Assembly (NCBI GenBank): GCA_014905825.1
Contig: JACGCN010000022.1
Coordinates: 682,001-746,000 of the forward strand
Direction: 5' to 3'
Length of the DNA stretch: 64,000 nucleotides
Source of the DNA: Lyophyllum atratum
Lineage: Eukaryota; Basidiomycota; Agaricomycetes; Agaricales; Lyophyllaceae
In this document: piece after piece, positions 1-9,429 of the stretch
Layout: each line of letters starts with the position of its first letter
Position numbering within the stretch: the first letter of the stretch is position 1
Made by a program: the position numbers and the translations under genes
Notes under the pieces: model-generated
What the model was told of the DNA's origin: nothing
What the model saw: the letters and a program-made list of their open reading frames with translations, nothing else
Database searches by the model: none

Positions 1-1156
1 GAAGTAGATTGGGGGTTGTTGGGGCTTGTAGGCGAGGTATTCGTGGGCGATGCGTTTCATTGGGTCGTGCCATTCTGGTGTAACGGGATCAGCGCTGTCG
101 AAATTTGACAAAAATGGAAAAGAATAGAAAAGTGCGGGAGAGCGACGATGACGTCGTTGATGAAAAAGGATATAATAGCTCACCGATAACATCCGACCGA
201 GGCCGGGGTACCCTCGGTATGTAGGAGGCGAGTCCAGCTCGCGGGTCGTAGTCCGCCCTCCAGTCGCGCGGGCGCCGGGCTAGGTTCTGCGGGCTGTACT
301 CCTCGCCCTGCATCTGCTGGTACAACGAGAACGGCTGCAGATTCCCGCTACTCTTACGACTGCGCCCTCCGCCCCCTCCCTGCGATGTCGTGCGATGCAG
401 AGGGGATCCGCCGCCGCCGCTGAGACCGAGCGTGTTCACTTCGTGCGACGAGGTGCGTTGCAGGTCGTAAGACTCCCACCCATTAAACGCGGGTTGGTTC
501 TCCTTGCGCCTGCTACTCCCCCTCCTAACCAACGCCCCGCCCTGTCCATCCCCACCGAACCCCGGGCTCCCCCCTCCACCAAGCGCCACCCCCCCGCCAC
601 TGAACCACGGACTCGCCGTAACCGGCTGCCCGAACGCCGACTCCCCGGAGGCGCCTATTCCTTGTTGCTGCTGTTGTGCCCAGGGCGAGTACTGGGCGTG
701 GTGCTGGCCGCTACCAGGCGTCGAGGGGCCCCATGAGGTGGCGGGTGTGGCTTCGCCCCATGAAGCAGCCGGGGTGGGCGCATGCCATGCTGCGAAAGGG
801 GTGTACTGCTGCTGCCCACCTTGCTGCTGCTGCTCGCCGTACGCCCAGGACTGCGCGGTTCTCGGTGGCGACTGGTACCCTTGTTGGGCCCCGAACCAGG
901 GCGGGGCTTGTGTGGCGCCGGCGGACCATGGTGGTGCGGCGGGTGCGGGGGGCCAGGCGGAGCTGGTTGGGACGGTGAGTGGATCTGTCAGTGTGGGCGT
1001 GGATGGGATCGATCGGGGTACTCACGTGGATTGTGCTGCACCGGGGAAGGCGTTGTATGGCTGCCCCCCATGCGACGCTCCTGGAGGTGGCGGAATGAAC
1101 CCGCCACCTGGAGCCATCTCGAGGCCTGGGGGCATGTCGTCGTACAGTGTGGTCAT
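1..1156 (-). CDS. DUF6699-type protein with long Q/P-rich N terminus (partial)
   Basis: Partial gene; its 3' end lies left of the window. I place the start at the ATG ending at 1156 (MTTLYDDMPPGLEMAPGG) and three exons at about 1156-1026, 962-184 and 74-1. The introns, 1025-963 and 183-75, have GT-AG ends, CTGAC/CTGAT branch-like sites and keep the frame. Residues 1-300 are low complexity: Gln runs, repeated W/P and S/G blocks. They end in a block with RRPRDW and ASYIPRVPRPRSDV. The last exon reads EWHDPMKRIAHEYLAYKPQ then PPIYF. As far as I recall, this junction is how fungal DUF6699 proteins begin their conserved domain. Function is unknown. Family confidence is moderate because most of the domain is outside the window. 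Confidence 0.72.
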
Positions 1157-1848
1157 TGGACCAGGCGGAAAGGAGGGAGAGGATAACTGAGTTTGAAGAG
1201 AGAATAATGCCTGGCCAAGGGGATATATGAGTTTGAGAACAAAGAGCCTGTGCTCTCGTCGCGGTCGTGTGGTTTGAAGGGATCTGGAAAAAGCGGTGCT
1301 GATACTTTGGCTGATCACACGTCGCGATCGGGACTCGGAAGCAAAACTTGGTTTGATCGATCTTCCTCGTGGCCATATGATCGGACCGCGCCCTCGGCAT
1401 CCCACATCGCGCCGACATGCGGTTTTGGAGATAACTTGTACTGGCACGCATTGATCATGAGCTACTCGAGATGCACCTTGGTTTAAGCGCTGTGTCGACC
1501 GGATCCTAGATTTTATTGGACTACAAAGTAAGTAGAAGCGCTGCAAGTTCGCCATGGTGATCAAGGAAGAAAAAAACAAAAAGAACGGAGAGTAGAAAGC
1601 GACGCGCGCGAGATACGACCATTGCGTCCTTCCGAAAACACCGCTGACTATTATCTTGTACGCAGGCCTCGTAGTAAGGAGTTACGTAGGCCACTGGTCA
1701 GATTAGACTGCGCAACCCCCCAAGTTTTTAGTACTGCGGAGAACGAACCCATCAAAGGACACTTAGCAGGATCTGCGCTACGGATGCGGAGTCATATTCA
1801 TAGCACTGCTCTATACACTCGAGACCAAAAAACAGCACCTCACCCCCC
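1157..1848. other. Intergenic spacer
   Basis: Lies between the start of the DUF6699 gene and the stop of DUF2235 copy A, both on the minus strand. It should hold the 3' UTR of the latter and the promoter of the former. I saw no supported gene; the open frames here lack recognisable motifs. Confidence 0.5.
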
Positions 1849-3877
1849 TCAATCCACCCAAACAACATGCCCCAGCCCCGCCGCCGTCTCAAACGACGCC
1901 TTCGGCACATACTTCCCCCCACCCTCATACTCCGCCTCCATCCTCATCTTCACACTCCTATGCACCTTCACCACCCCCTTCCTCTGCCTCGGCACATGCC
2001 TTCCCTCCCCCCTATTCGCCACAAACTTCTTCTCCCACGTCTTATCCGCGAGCTGGTACCGCTGCCTCTGCGGTATGAGCTCGAGGATCCACCAGAACCA
2101 CCATACGAGGCTGAGCTGGTCGTAGATGGGCGAGAGCGCGTCGAGGAGCTCGTGCTCTTCCTCCGTTTTGGGTGATACACCGTTAGCAGCAGGTGGTATG
2201 GCTTCGTACCCATCGCGGAGTTGGATCTTGCCGGGGATAGACTGGATGAGAGAGCCTGAGACGGGGGACGGGGCGGGGCGGGGCTGGACTTCGGGGTAGA
2301 GGGAGGCGGGGTCGAGGCCTATACCGCGCAGACCGTCGGCTGTGAATAGGATCCCGGTCTTGGCTTTGAAGCATTCGCGGATCATCCAGCGCAGCGGAAT
2401 GCGCGCGAGCGTATGCGGGGTGTCGTTGCCTACCGAGCCTCCACCGACGTCTGCGTTGGGTGGGACATGAGAATCTAAGAAAGACACGCGGAGGTGTGTA
2501 GACTTACCGCAGTGACATCCCGCGAACCAGACCTAAAGTACCGTAGCGTCGATGAGTCCACACCAACTCCATCATACATAAAAACCAACCAACACACCTC
2601 TTCAATATCCGTCGGAATCTCCGCATGCTCCGAGAACTGCCTCTCCATCGCCCTCAACGTCTGTTTCTTCACCGGCTTCGGCCTCGCATCCTTCGGTTTC
2701 TGCCCCCCTCCCGACGCCAGCCCCGCTTCCTTGTCGTTCGGGTAGTTCCAGTGGTTCGCCTTGAACTTGGCGCGGCGCTCGTCGAGCGCGATGGCGTGCC
2801 GGAAGGTGCGCACGATGGTGTTGGATGTGGTGAAGGGGAGGCGGCGGGGGATGAGGCCGACTGAGTTCACGGTGTCCCTAGGGGGGGAGGGGGGCGTATC
2901 AGCCAAGAGGGAGGGAGGGTGGGGGTGGACCCACCAAACACCGATAAACTCGATCTTGACGTCGACGGAGAAAGTCTTCTTGAAGGCGTTGGATTGTTTC
3001 CATCCGAGGTCGTCCACGCTTTGGAACATCTTGTATGCGAACGGGATTTGCTGGTGGTTGCATGCGGGGAGTAACCCCACCTACATAGCGCGCGCTTGAG
3101 CTTGCGACGAGAAGCCATTGATACGTGCGGATTAGGGTACCTTATGGATCATACCAGCGAGCGCTCGAGCGGTGTAGGCACCGCGGGAGAAACCGAAGAT
3201 GCAAATTCGATCTCCAGCCTTATCTGTGGACTTAAAGTTAGCGACCGCGTCTGCGTGATCTCGGGAGAAGACTTGCAGTTCTGCATGAGAAACTCGTAAC
3301 CGTCTGCGAGAGGACATCAGATACCAGGGTGATCATAAGGGTACTAGGCTACTTACCCATGACATGCGCGTTGAGGTTCCATGCGATGGCTTCGTCGAGC
3401 GTCTGGAATGGATTTGGATCGGAGGGCGGGGGGTAATTTTGGGGATAGAGGGTCCACACACCTTGGAGAACTTCGCCATCATCGGCGTGGCTATCTCTGG
3501 GTTCGTGTACGTGCCGATTCCAGCCTACAACGCGAACTTGCACGTCAACCCCACGCTACCACCTACAACGAGTCAGGGGAGGAGAAAGACGGACCTGGTA
3601 GTAGCACATCTGGTGCTCCCGGTCGTCCTTCTTTAGCATAGAAAATAGTTCGACGATGTTGGAATTCTGGAGCGGGGGTGGGGTCGGAAACGAAAAGAGG
3701 GTGGAGGGGGTGAGGACTTACGTCGGCGTCGAACCTATGAGTGGTCAGATATGTGGTCGAAGAGGGGGGAAAAGATGCTTACTGGTCTCCGGTGCCATCG
3801 AAGCAGAGGATGAGGGTCCTGTACAGATGCTCGGGCGGGACGCTGCCAGTCAGTCTCTCTGGCGGAGGGTCCTCCAT
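1849..3877 (-). CDS. DUF2235 (Tle1-like) alpha/beta hydrolase, copy A
   Basis: A multi-exon gene of about 11 exons, rebuilt by comparison with copies B and C in this window. The start is the ATG at 3877 (MEDPPPERLTGS). Exon 1 is 3877-3783 and ends in CFDGTGDQ. A 13-nt microexon, 3734-3722, encodes FDAD. Exon 3, 3666-3595, begins NSNIVELFSMLKKDD. Later exons carry GIGTYTNPEIATP, TLDEAIAWNLNAHVMG, GYEFLMQN, then the nucleophile elbow GFSRGAYTARALAG. They are followed by GLLPACNHQQIPFAYKMF, DTVNSVGLIPRR, and the last exon ending GLGHVVWVD. DUF2235 is the catalytic domain of Tle1-type phospholipases, with Ser in the G-F-S-R-G elbow; substrate in fungi is unknown. No signal peptide or membrane segment is seen. 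Compared with B and C it lacks about 35 N-terminal residues and has a diverged linker before PTDIEEV. One intron has a GC donor. Confidence 0.85.
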
Positions 3878-3991
3878 CTCAAAGCCAAGTTAAGCTGGTT
3901 AGATACTGCTGCCTGCGTATGCCGTCGAACGTCGAACGTCGTCGGAGTCCTTTTCAGTATCAACCAGCTGGCGGGATAAGCACGTTCCAAG

Positions 3992-4002
3992 CTTTATATA
4001 TA
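3992..4002 (-). promoter_or_regulatory. Candidate TATA box for DUF2235 copy A
   Basis: Read on the minus strand the site is TATATATAAAG, about 115 nt upstream of the ATG at 3877. Position and sequence fit a core promoter; no other support. Confidence 0.35.
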
Positions 4003-5093
4003 ACGTCGAGAACGAGCTTCCCTGCGGGTTGATGGAACATGACACTGACAGGGCAGATTGTAGGCTTGGGGAGTAGCCGGTGGATGGCATGTAATAGAAG
4101 CTTGGGTGTTGTACGTCAAGATAAGGGTATGCGGGGTATGGACTTTACCTCTTGAGGTCGTCTTCTATTGGAGGAATGAGGAAGAGAAGGAGAAGCGTCG
4201 GTACTGTAAGTCTAGCGCGCCCTTGGCCAAGCTCCAGATGCGATGACGAGTGCGGTGCTTGAGCTTGAGCGCTGAGCTCGAGCCAACGTTTAGGATCCAA
4301 GAGAGGAGCCAGGAACGGAGGTGGATCCATCTGGCTGCGATAAGAGTGGATAGTTTTATCTGACGCATTCTCGGGCCCTTATATACGCGATAGGCGGCGA
4401 GACTCGAGAAAACGAGGAATTGGCAGAATCGGAGGTCATGTGATGATCACGGTGTTGGCGACGCGTTGTTGTGCTGTGCTTGGCTGGACCATTGTCGCTT
4501 GTGTCAGCAAATCCCCGTCTCGCAGTCAACGTCCAACCCTCCCGTGCCGGTGAAAGGAGAGACCTCGCATCGTACGACCCGTCCTTGGGAGAAGAATATA
4601 CAAAAGCACGCAGAGAATTCAAGAATCCAAGGTCTAGCGGCACCCAAGCTGAGGACTAAATCCTCTGGGGACAGAGCTAAGTACGATCCGAAATGTAGGG
4701 ACTAACGGCGACGGTGCGTTTTTTTCTTGGCCAGCGGTGACCTTATGACTGATTTAACGTCTTCGTGACTCGAAAAACAGAAGTTTACCCAGACTCGATA
4801 TATAGCTCTGTATATGCCGCTGTGTAACATGAAAGCTCGGTTCATCGAATCTCCCGTTTCCCAGACCTTTTCTGGCGGAACGCCTTTCGAATCCTTTTAC
4901 TCTGCGTTATGGGCTTTAAATAACGCGTGCTGTACTTACCAGTTCTTCTCGTGCGAGCAATTGCTTTTGTCGTACCCATCTTCCCACCAATGCTCCAGCC
5001 ATTGTCCCTTGGTATTCCCATGGCGCCGGACCGCGTATTCTCTGATAAGGTGGTCCGTCTGAAGGAACCCCACTGATGAAATAGTGCCATTCG
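4003..5093. other. Intergenic spacer between divergent genes
   Basis: Divergent promoter region between DUF2235 copy A (-) and the GMC oxidoreductase (+). Open frames on both strands are short and without motifs. A TATATAG-like site near 4799 is far from the GMC start, so I do not assign it. Confidence 0.45.
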
Positions 5094-7307
5094 ATGAAGC
5101 CCATCCGTCGTCCCAGCTTACTTTTCCTATCTGTCTCCGTTGCCGCTGCAAGAGTCGTCGAGCATGTGAAAGATTTACCCGGCCTGGAGTACGATTTCGT
5201 CGTCATCGGAGGTGAGGCTCGCCGTCCCCCATTCTGAATGCTGTTCAGCCCCGATGATACGTAGGCGGGACGGCTGGGAATGTGGTCGCCAATCGCCTCA
5301 CAGAGAATGCACGGCATACCGTTTTGGTGCTCGAGGCTGGTATATCGTAAGTCGATATTATGTCTAAATTCTCCGTACTCATGGATCGTCTGAACGCCCC
5401 TCAGCAATGAGAATGTCCTGAACTCGATGGTCCCTTTCTTCTGTCCCCGACTGACACCCAACACGCCGTTCGACTGGAATTTCACCACAACACCTCAAGC
5501 AAACTTGAATGGGCGATCACTGGCATATTCGCGAGGTCATTTGCTAGGAGGGAGTAGCTCCATCAGTAAGTCTCCGGAACGATGCCATATCCAGTTCACC
5601 TTAAACATTCCCGCCGTGGTCAGACTTCATGGCATACACTCGAGGGACTTCGGAAGATTATGACCGTTATGCAAGGATGAGCGGTGATGATGGCTGGTCT
5701 TGGGATAGACTTCAACCGTATTTCCGAAAGGTAAGCGTTTCTTACAACCTTTTACACCTCACATTGGTAATCCGTTTCATAGAATGAGAAATTCTCGCCC
5801 CCCGCAGACCACCACAACACAGCGGGACAGTTTAATCCTGCTGTCCATGGATTCTCAGGTATCAACTCTGTCAGTCTGGCCGGCTTCTCGCAGCCTATCG
5901 ATTCGATGGTCATACAAACGACGCGCGAACTGTCTGCAGAATTTCCATTCAATATCGACACCAATTCCGGCCACCACCTCGGCATCGGTACGTTCCTGTC
6001 TGTGGTACCGACGGCAAGCTCATATCTTGTAAAGGATGGACTCAGTCGACGATTGGGAATGGCGTGAGGAGTAGTTCGGCGACATCTTATCTTGGACCTC
6101 AATTCATCAGCCGGCGCAACCTACATGTTCTTCTGCATGCTCAGGTGGCGAGGGTGCTTCAAACTGGGTCTAGCCATGGGAAACATGAATTCAATGAAGT
6201 AGAGTTCACCGAAGGCGTCGGTGGTACGAATACAGTAAATCTTGCTTCGTCCAAAATCGAAACTTACTACTCCTATAGGGCTTAGCCGAAGAGTAAAAGC
6301 GCGCAAAGAAATCATTCTCTCTGCAGGGACCATTGGCAGCCCCCATATTCTTATGAATTCCGGGATAGGCGACTCCGCAGAGCTCTCCCGCGTGGGTATC
6401 AAGACTCTCGTTAACCTTCCTTCCGTCGGCAAAAACCTTTCCGACCACCCCTTCATCGTCAACCAATGGGTCGTGAATTCAGCCAACACGTTCGAGACGA
6501 TCAATAGGAACGCGACGATCGCCGCGCAGGACCTCCAGGAGTGGACGACGTCGAAGATGGGGCCCCTGGTGGATGGGACGTTCAACCATGTTGGATGGAT
6601 TCGTGTCCCGAAGAATGCTGGCCTTTTTAAACATGTCCCTGATCCCTCTGCGGGTCGTAACACGGCACATGTCGAGTTCGTGATCTCGGTTCGTCTTTAC
6701 TATCCAATATCTCCCGAGTAAACGACTGACATGATAATCAGAATGGACTTAGCCATGTCCCGCTTCCAACCAACATCGGAAACATGTCCTTCTTCGTGGT
6801 CAGTACCGCTGTTCTGACACCTACTTCTCGTACGTTGTCGTTTTTTTCCCTCGCTGGAGTACCGACCTTAACCCCATTACAGGTGGATCAGTCACGCTCA
6901 ACTCAAGCGACCCCTTCGCCGCGCCCCTGATCAATCCCAACTTCCTCTCCTCAGAGCCCGACATTTCCATCATGCGCGAAGGCATCCGTGCCGCACGTCG
7001 CTTCGCCGCTGCGCCCGCGTGGGCGGACTACATCGTCGCCGCGACCAACAACGCCACCACGGACGCCGAGCTCGATGAGTTCATCCGGGGGAGTGCGAGC
7101 AGCTTCTTCCACCCGGTGGGGACGTCGTCCATGTCGCCTAGGGGCGCAAGGCATGGTGTGGTCGACCCCGATTTAAGGGTGAAGGGTGTTGTGGGCCTTC
7201 GTGTTGTGGATGCGTCGGTGCTGCCTGTTGTTCCGGCGGCGCACACCCAGGCGGCGACGTATGTTTTCGCTGAACGGGCTTCGGACCTTATCAAGAGTGC
7301 CTGGTGA
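5094..7307 (+). CDS. GMC oxidoreductase, aryl-alcohol-oxidase-like (AA3_2 type), secreted
   Basis: Nine exons: 5094-5211, 5265-5346, 5405-5565, 5624-5730, 5783-5987, 6035-6223, 6279-6688, 6742-6829 and 6883-7307. They sum to 1,785 nt, a whole number of codons, giving 594 residues, the usual family size. The protein opens with a signal-peptide-like stretch (MKPIRRPSLLFLSVSVAAA). Next come the FAD-binding Rossmann motif YDFVVIGGGTAGNVVANRL and LVLEAG, the first GMC signature YSRGHLLGGSSSIN, then NFMAYTRGTSEDYDRYA and the second signature SAGTIGSPHILMNSGIG. The C terminus has SSFFHPVGTSSM and VVPAAHTQAATY, whose two His are the expected catalytic base pair. The family oxidises aromatic or polyunsaturated alcohols with O2 to give H2O2, often for lignocellulose decay. 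The ORF is intact, but a 25-kb retrotransposon block begins 66 bp after the stop. Confidence 0.9.
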
Positions 7308-7368
7308 ATTCAGAATGTGTCGTGGATTCTTCTTGCTTGCCCCCTTTCCCATGCAGGTCTTGATGTCA

Positions 7369-7373
7369 GCTTT
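7369..7373. repeat. Target-site duplication GCTTT, left copy (outer element)
   Basis: Five bases directly before the left LTR equal the five directly after the right LTR (32825-32829). This is the usual length for Gypsy integrases. The intact target would read TGATGTCAGCTTTAGTAGTA, so the element landed in the 3' flank of the GMC gene. Confidence 0.93.
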
Positions 7374-7836
7374 TGTGACGGGGGTATTCTCATACTTACA
7401 TTACCCTAGCCACTCACTTCTGATTCTATCGCGCGCGTGCCCGGGCCGGCTACTATTTGTATATATTTACGTACTTGCTGTATATCTCTTGACTTGCGTG
7501 TCCCTGTTGGACACGCACTAATACACACATTCTTGGACTCTCTCTACGCTATTCGCTGAGGGTCTGCGAAAGGTGCGACGGCTCGACTCCCCGCTAGCCA
7601 CGGGGCCCAGTGCTGGGTCACGACACGCCTCGCTCAGGCTAACAGAGCTTCCGTGCCGGGTCAGCCGACCCCGAGCACCTTATCATTCGGATGACCCAGA
7701 CGCAGCGCCCTCCTCCGCAGCGGCAGCAGCTCTGGGTCCTGGGAGGTTCGAGCGCCCACCTGCGGCAGCTCCCTCTCACCTCGATCTCTCGGACTTCACT
7801 CACGCAGAAGCCCCTTTTCTGGATGGCCGCATCACA
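7374..7836 (+). repeat. 5' LTR of outer element
   Basis: 463 bp, TG...CA ends. By eye it is identical over its full length to 32362-32824. It holds a TATA-like stretch (TATATATTT near 7460), a plausible start for the element's transcript. Open frames crossing it are identical in both LTR copies and are not genes. Confidence 0.93.
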
Positions 7837-7837
7837 A

Positions 7838-7853
7838 TGGTGGGGGCACCGCG
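7838..7853 (+). other. Candidate primer-binding site of outer element
   Basis: One base after the LTR the sequence is TGGTGGGGGCACCGCG. It starts with the TGG that pairs with a tRNA 3' CCA end. I cannot name the tRNA without the host tRNA set. Confidence 0.4.
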
Positions 7854-8186
7854 GACTTCACCAAAGCGTGCTGAAGTCTTCATCCACCTCGACGGAAGAA
7901 TCTTCTACCGTCTCCTAATTCCATTATCCAAAAATCCTTCATATTTCAGTCTGCTACTCCACGCTCGGCCTCTCGGGTCCTCTCGCCAACTATTTCACTA
8001 TCGATGGCTGCCTAAGCGTCTGATAGATTCGATCGATAACGACTGGACGACGTGCTACGTCGTTCCTGGCTACTCGATCCCTTATCGAACGATCCGAGTA
8101 CCCGACGCCCGCCCCTATCTCCATTTCTATAAATTTTCACCAGACCTCGAGTGAACCCTCGAGCGTTATCGTTGGAATCACCCAAT

Positions 8187-9104
8187 ATGCCACCCAAACG
8201 TTTCGTACCCAACCTATCGAACAGCTCACCGGGAGCGGCGCCCGCCGCTGCCCCGAAACGTTCGTCGAGTCGGTTGACACCTCTCACGGGAGGCGCTACC
8301 TCCTCGTCCAAACCTCTAGCTACTGTGGGGGGCGCACCTACTACGGAGCAGACCCCCACCGAGGACACCATCACCAAAACTAAGGGAAAAGCGACGACCT
8401 CGGCGCTAAACCGATCCCCTACTATCGAGAACGAACCAGACCGCGAAGGTTCGCCTCCGGGTCCTATGCTACCCCTCCAAGGACCCCTGTTGGAATTGGA
8501 GACCGCTTTCAGCGCTGCTCCTCCAGTACACGTAGGGTGCGTCATCGTCGACGCTGCGCCGTTAGACCCGGCAACGAGCACTCCTTACAGCATCTCTGGC
8601 ACCTCGAGCTACCGCTCGGTGGATGATCGCTCGGAATCTGCTGTACCGTCCCTCAGCTTCTTAGCCGAACCCACTCCCCCTCCTGAAGGTCGTCATTCGG
8701 TCGCTGACTCCAACGCGACGGAACGCCCTAAGGAACCGCGAATGTACGACTCGCATCCCTTCATATTCAATGGGATCCCTGCCTTAGCTAGCATTAAAGT
8801 TCGGAACGAACCCCTAAACTGCTCGAACTACCGATACCACCCTTCGGTTGATCTTACCGAGGACTACGACCCCATCACACGATATGGAGGCGTAGATGGG
8901 CTCCTTCCAGGACGGAATCGAGCAGAGTCGGACATTGTGCGCGAAATCATCATACGCGCCACGAAACCCCACCAGGATCTCCTGTGGATCGACTTGGAGG
9001 ACGGCATACGAACCTTTCAGAAACATCAGGTTACCACGTCCAACTTAGTTCGATTCAGTGTCGGGACACAGACTATGTACTCGTTGAATAAGCCCTTGTT
9101 GATA
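8187..9104 (+). pseudogene. gag: Outer element gag, 5' part (interrupted)
   Basis: The first ATG of the open frame is at 8187 (MPPKRFVPNLSNSSPG). This part gives about 306 residues, rich in Ser/Thr/Pro at first and then more ordered around DSHPFIFNGIPALASIKV. It ends at the ATA codon 9102-9104, where the inner element has inserted. The frame resumes exactly at 20106 once one copy of the TGATA duplication is removed, so the interruption did not otherwise damage gag. The open frame continues to 9188 only because it runs into the inner LTR; those residues are spurious. Confidence 0.85.
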
Positions 9105-9309
9105 TGTAAGGGCGCATATACCCGGAACCCGCCCAAGGCAGGTTCTGTATCACATTGTTTGGCAACGCCTTCCGGCGTTGCCTATTAAAGGACTTAGAGT
9201 AAATAGATACAAACCAGACCTTGTAAATTTACCTAGACGTAGCAATCGACAGACCAGTCAAGCTTACGCCTAGCGTGAACGCAAGGCCTACCCCCGTAAC
9301 CCCGTTACA
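9105..9309 (+). repeat. 5' LTR of inner element
   Basis: 205 bp. It differs from the 3' LTR at 9140, A here against G at 19931. It contains two adjacent inverted repeats: 9125-9145 (9-bp arms, 3-nt loop; one mismatch in this copy) and 9161-9182 (perfect 9-bp arms GGCAACGCC/GGCGTTGCC, 4-nt loop). Confidence 0.93.
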
Positions 9310-9334
9310 TTTTTTTAAGCTAACTTGCTTAATT
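9310..9334 (+). other. Leader after inner 5' LTR: T-run and short hairpin, no TGG primer site
   Basis: Just after the LTR comes a run of T, then TTAAGC-TAACTT-GCTTAA, a perfect 6-bp stem with 6-nt loop. The usual TGG of a tRNA-primed element is absent at this place, so priming may be by another tRNA region, offset, or self-primed. Confidence 0.4.
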
Positions 9335-9429
9335 TGCTACATCTACCGACTCTCGATCACCAACCGACGCCAACCGACGTCAAGAACCCACAAAAAACCC
9401 ACGGACCCTTTCGGACCCTATTGGACCCT

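Noticed and set aside
1250..1486. Small ORFs upstream of the DUF6699 gene
   Set aside because: Lie in the promoter and 5' leader region, with no motif; likely chance.
4145..4705. Several overlapping short ORFs in the DUF2235 A / GMC spacer
   Set aside because: Present on both strands and in several frames, with no motif or plausible splice structure.
7573..8154. A 193-codon open frame at the left end of the outer element (and its twin at 32561-33058)
   Set aside because: Both begin inside the LTR copies and share the same residues only over the LTR; the remainder is leader or host flank. No motif supports a gene.
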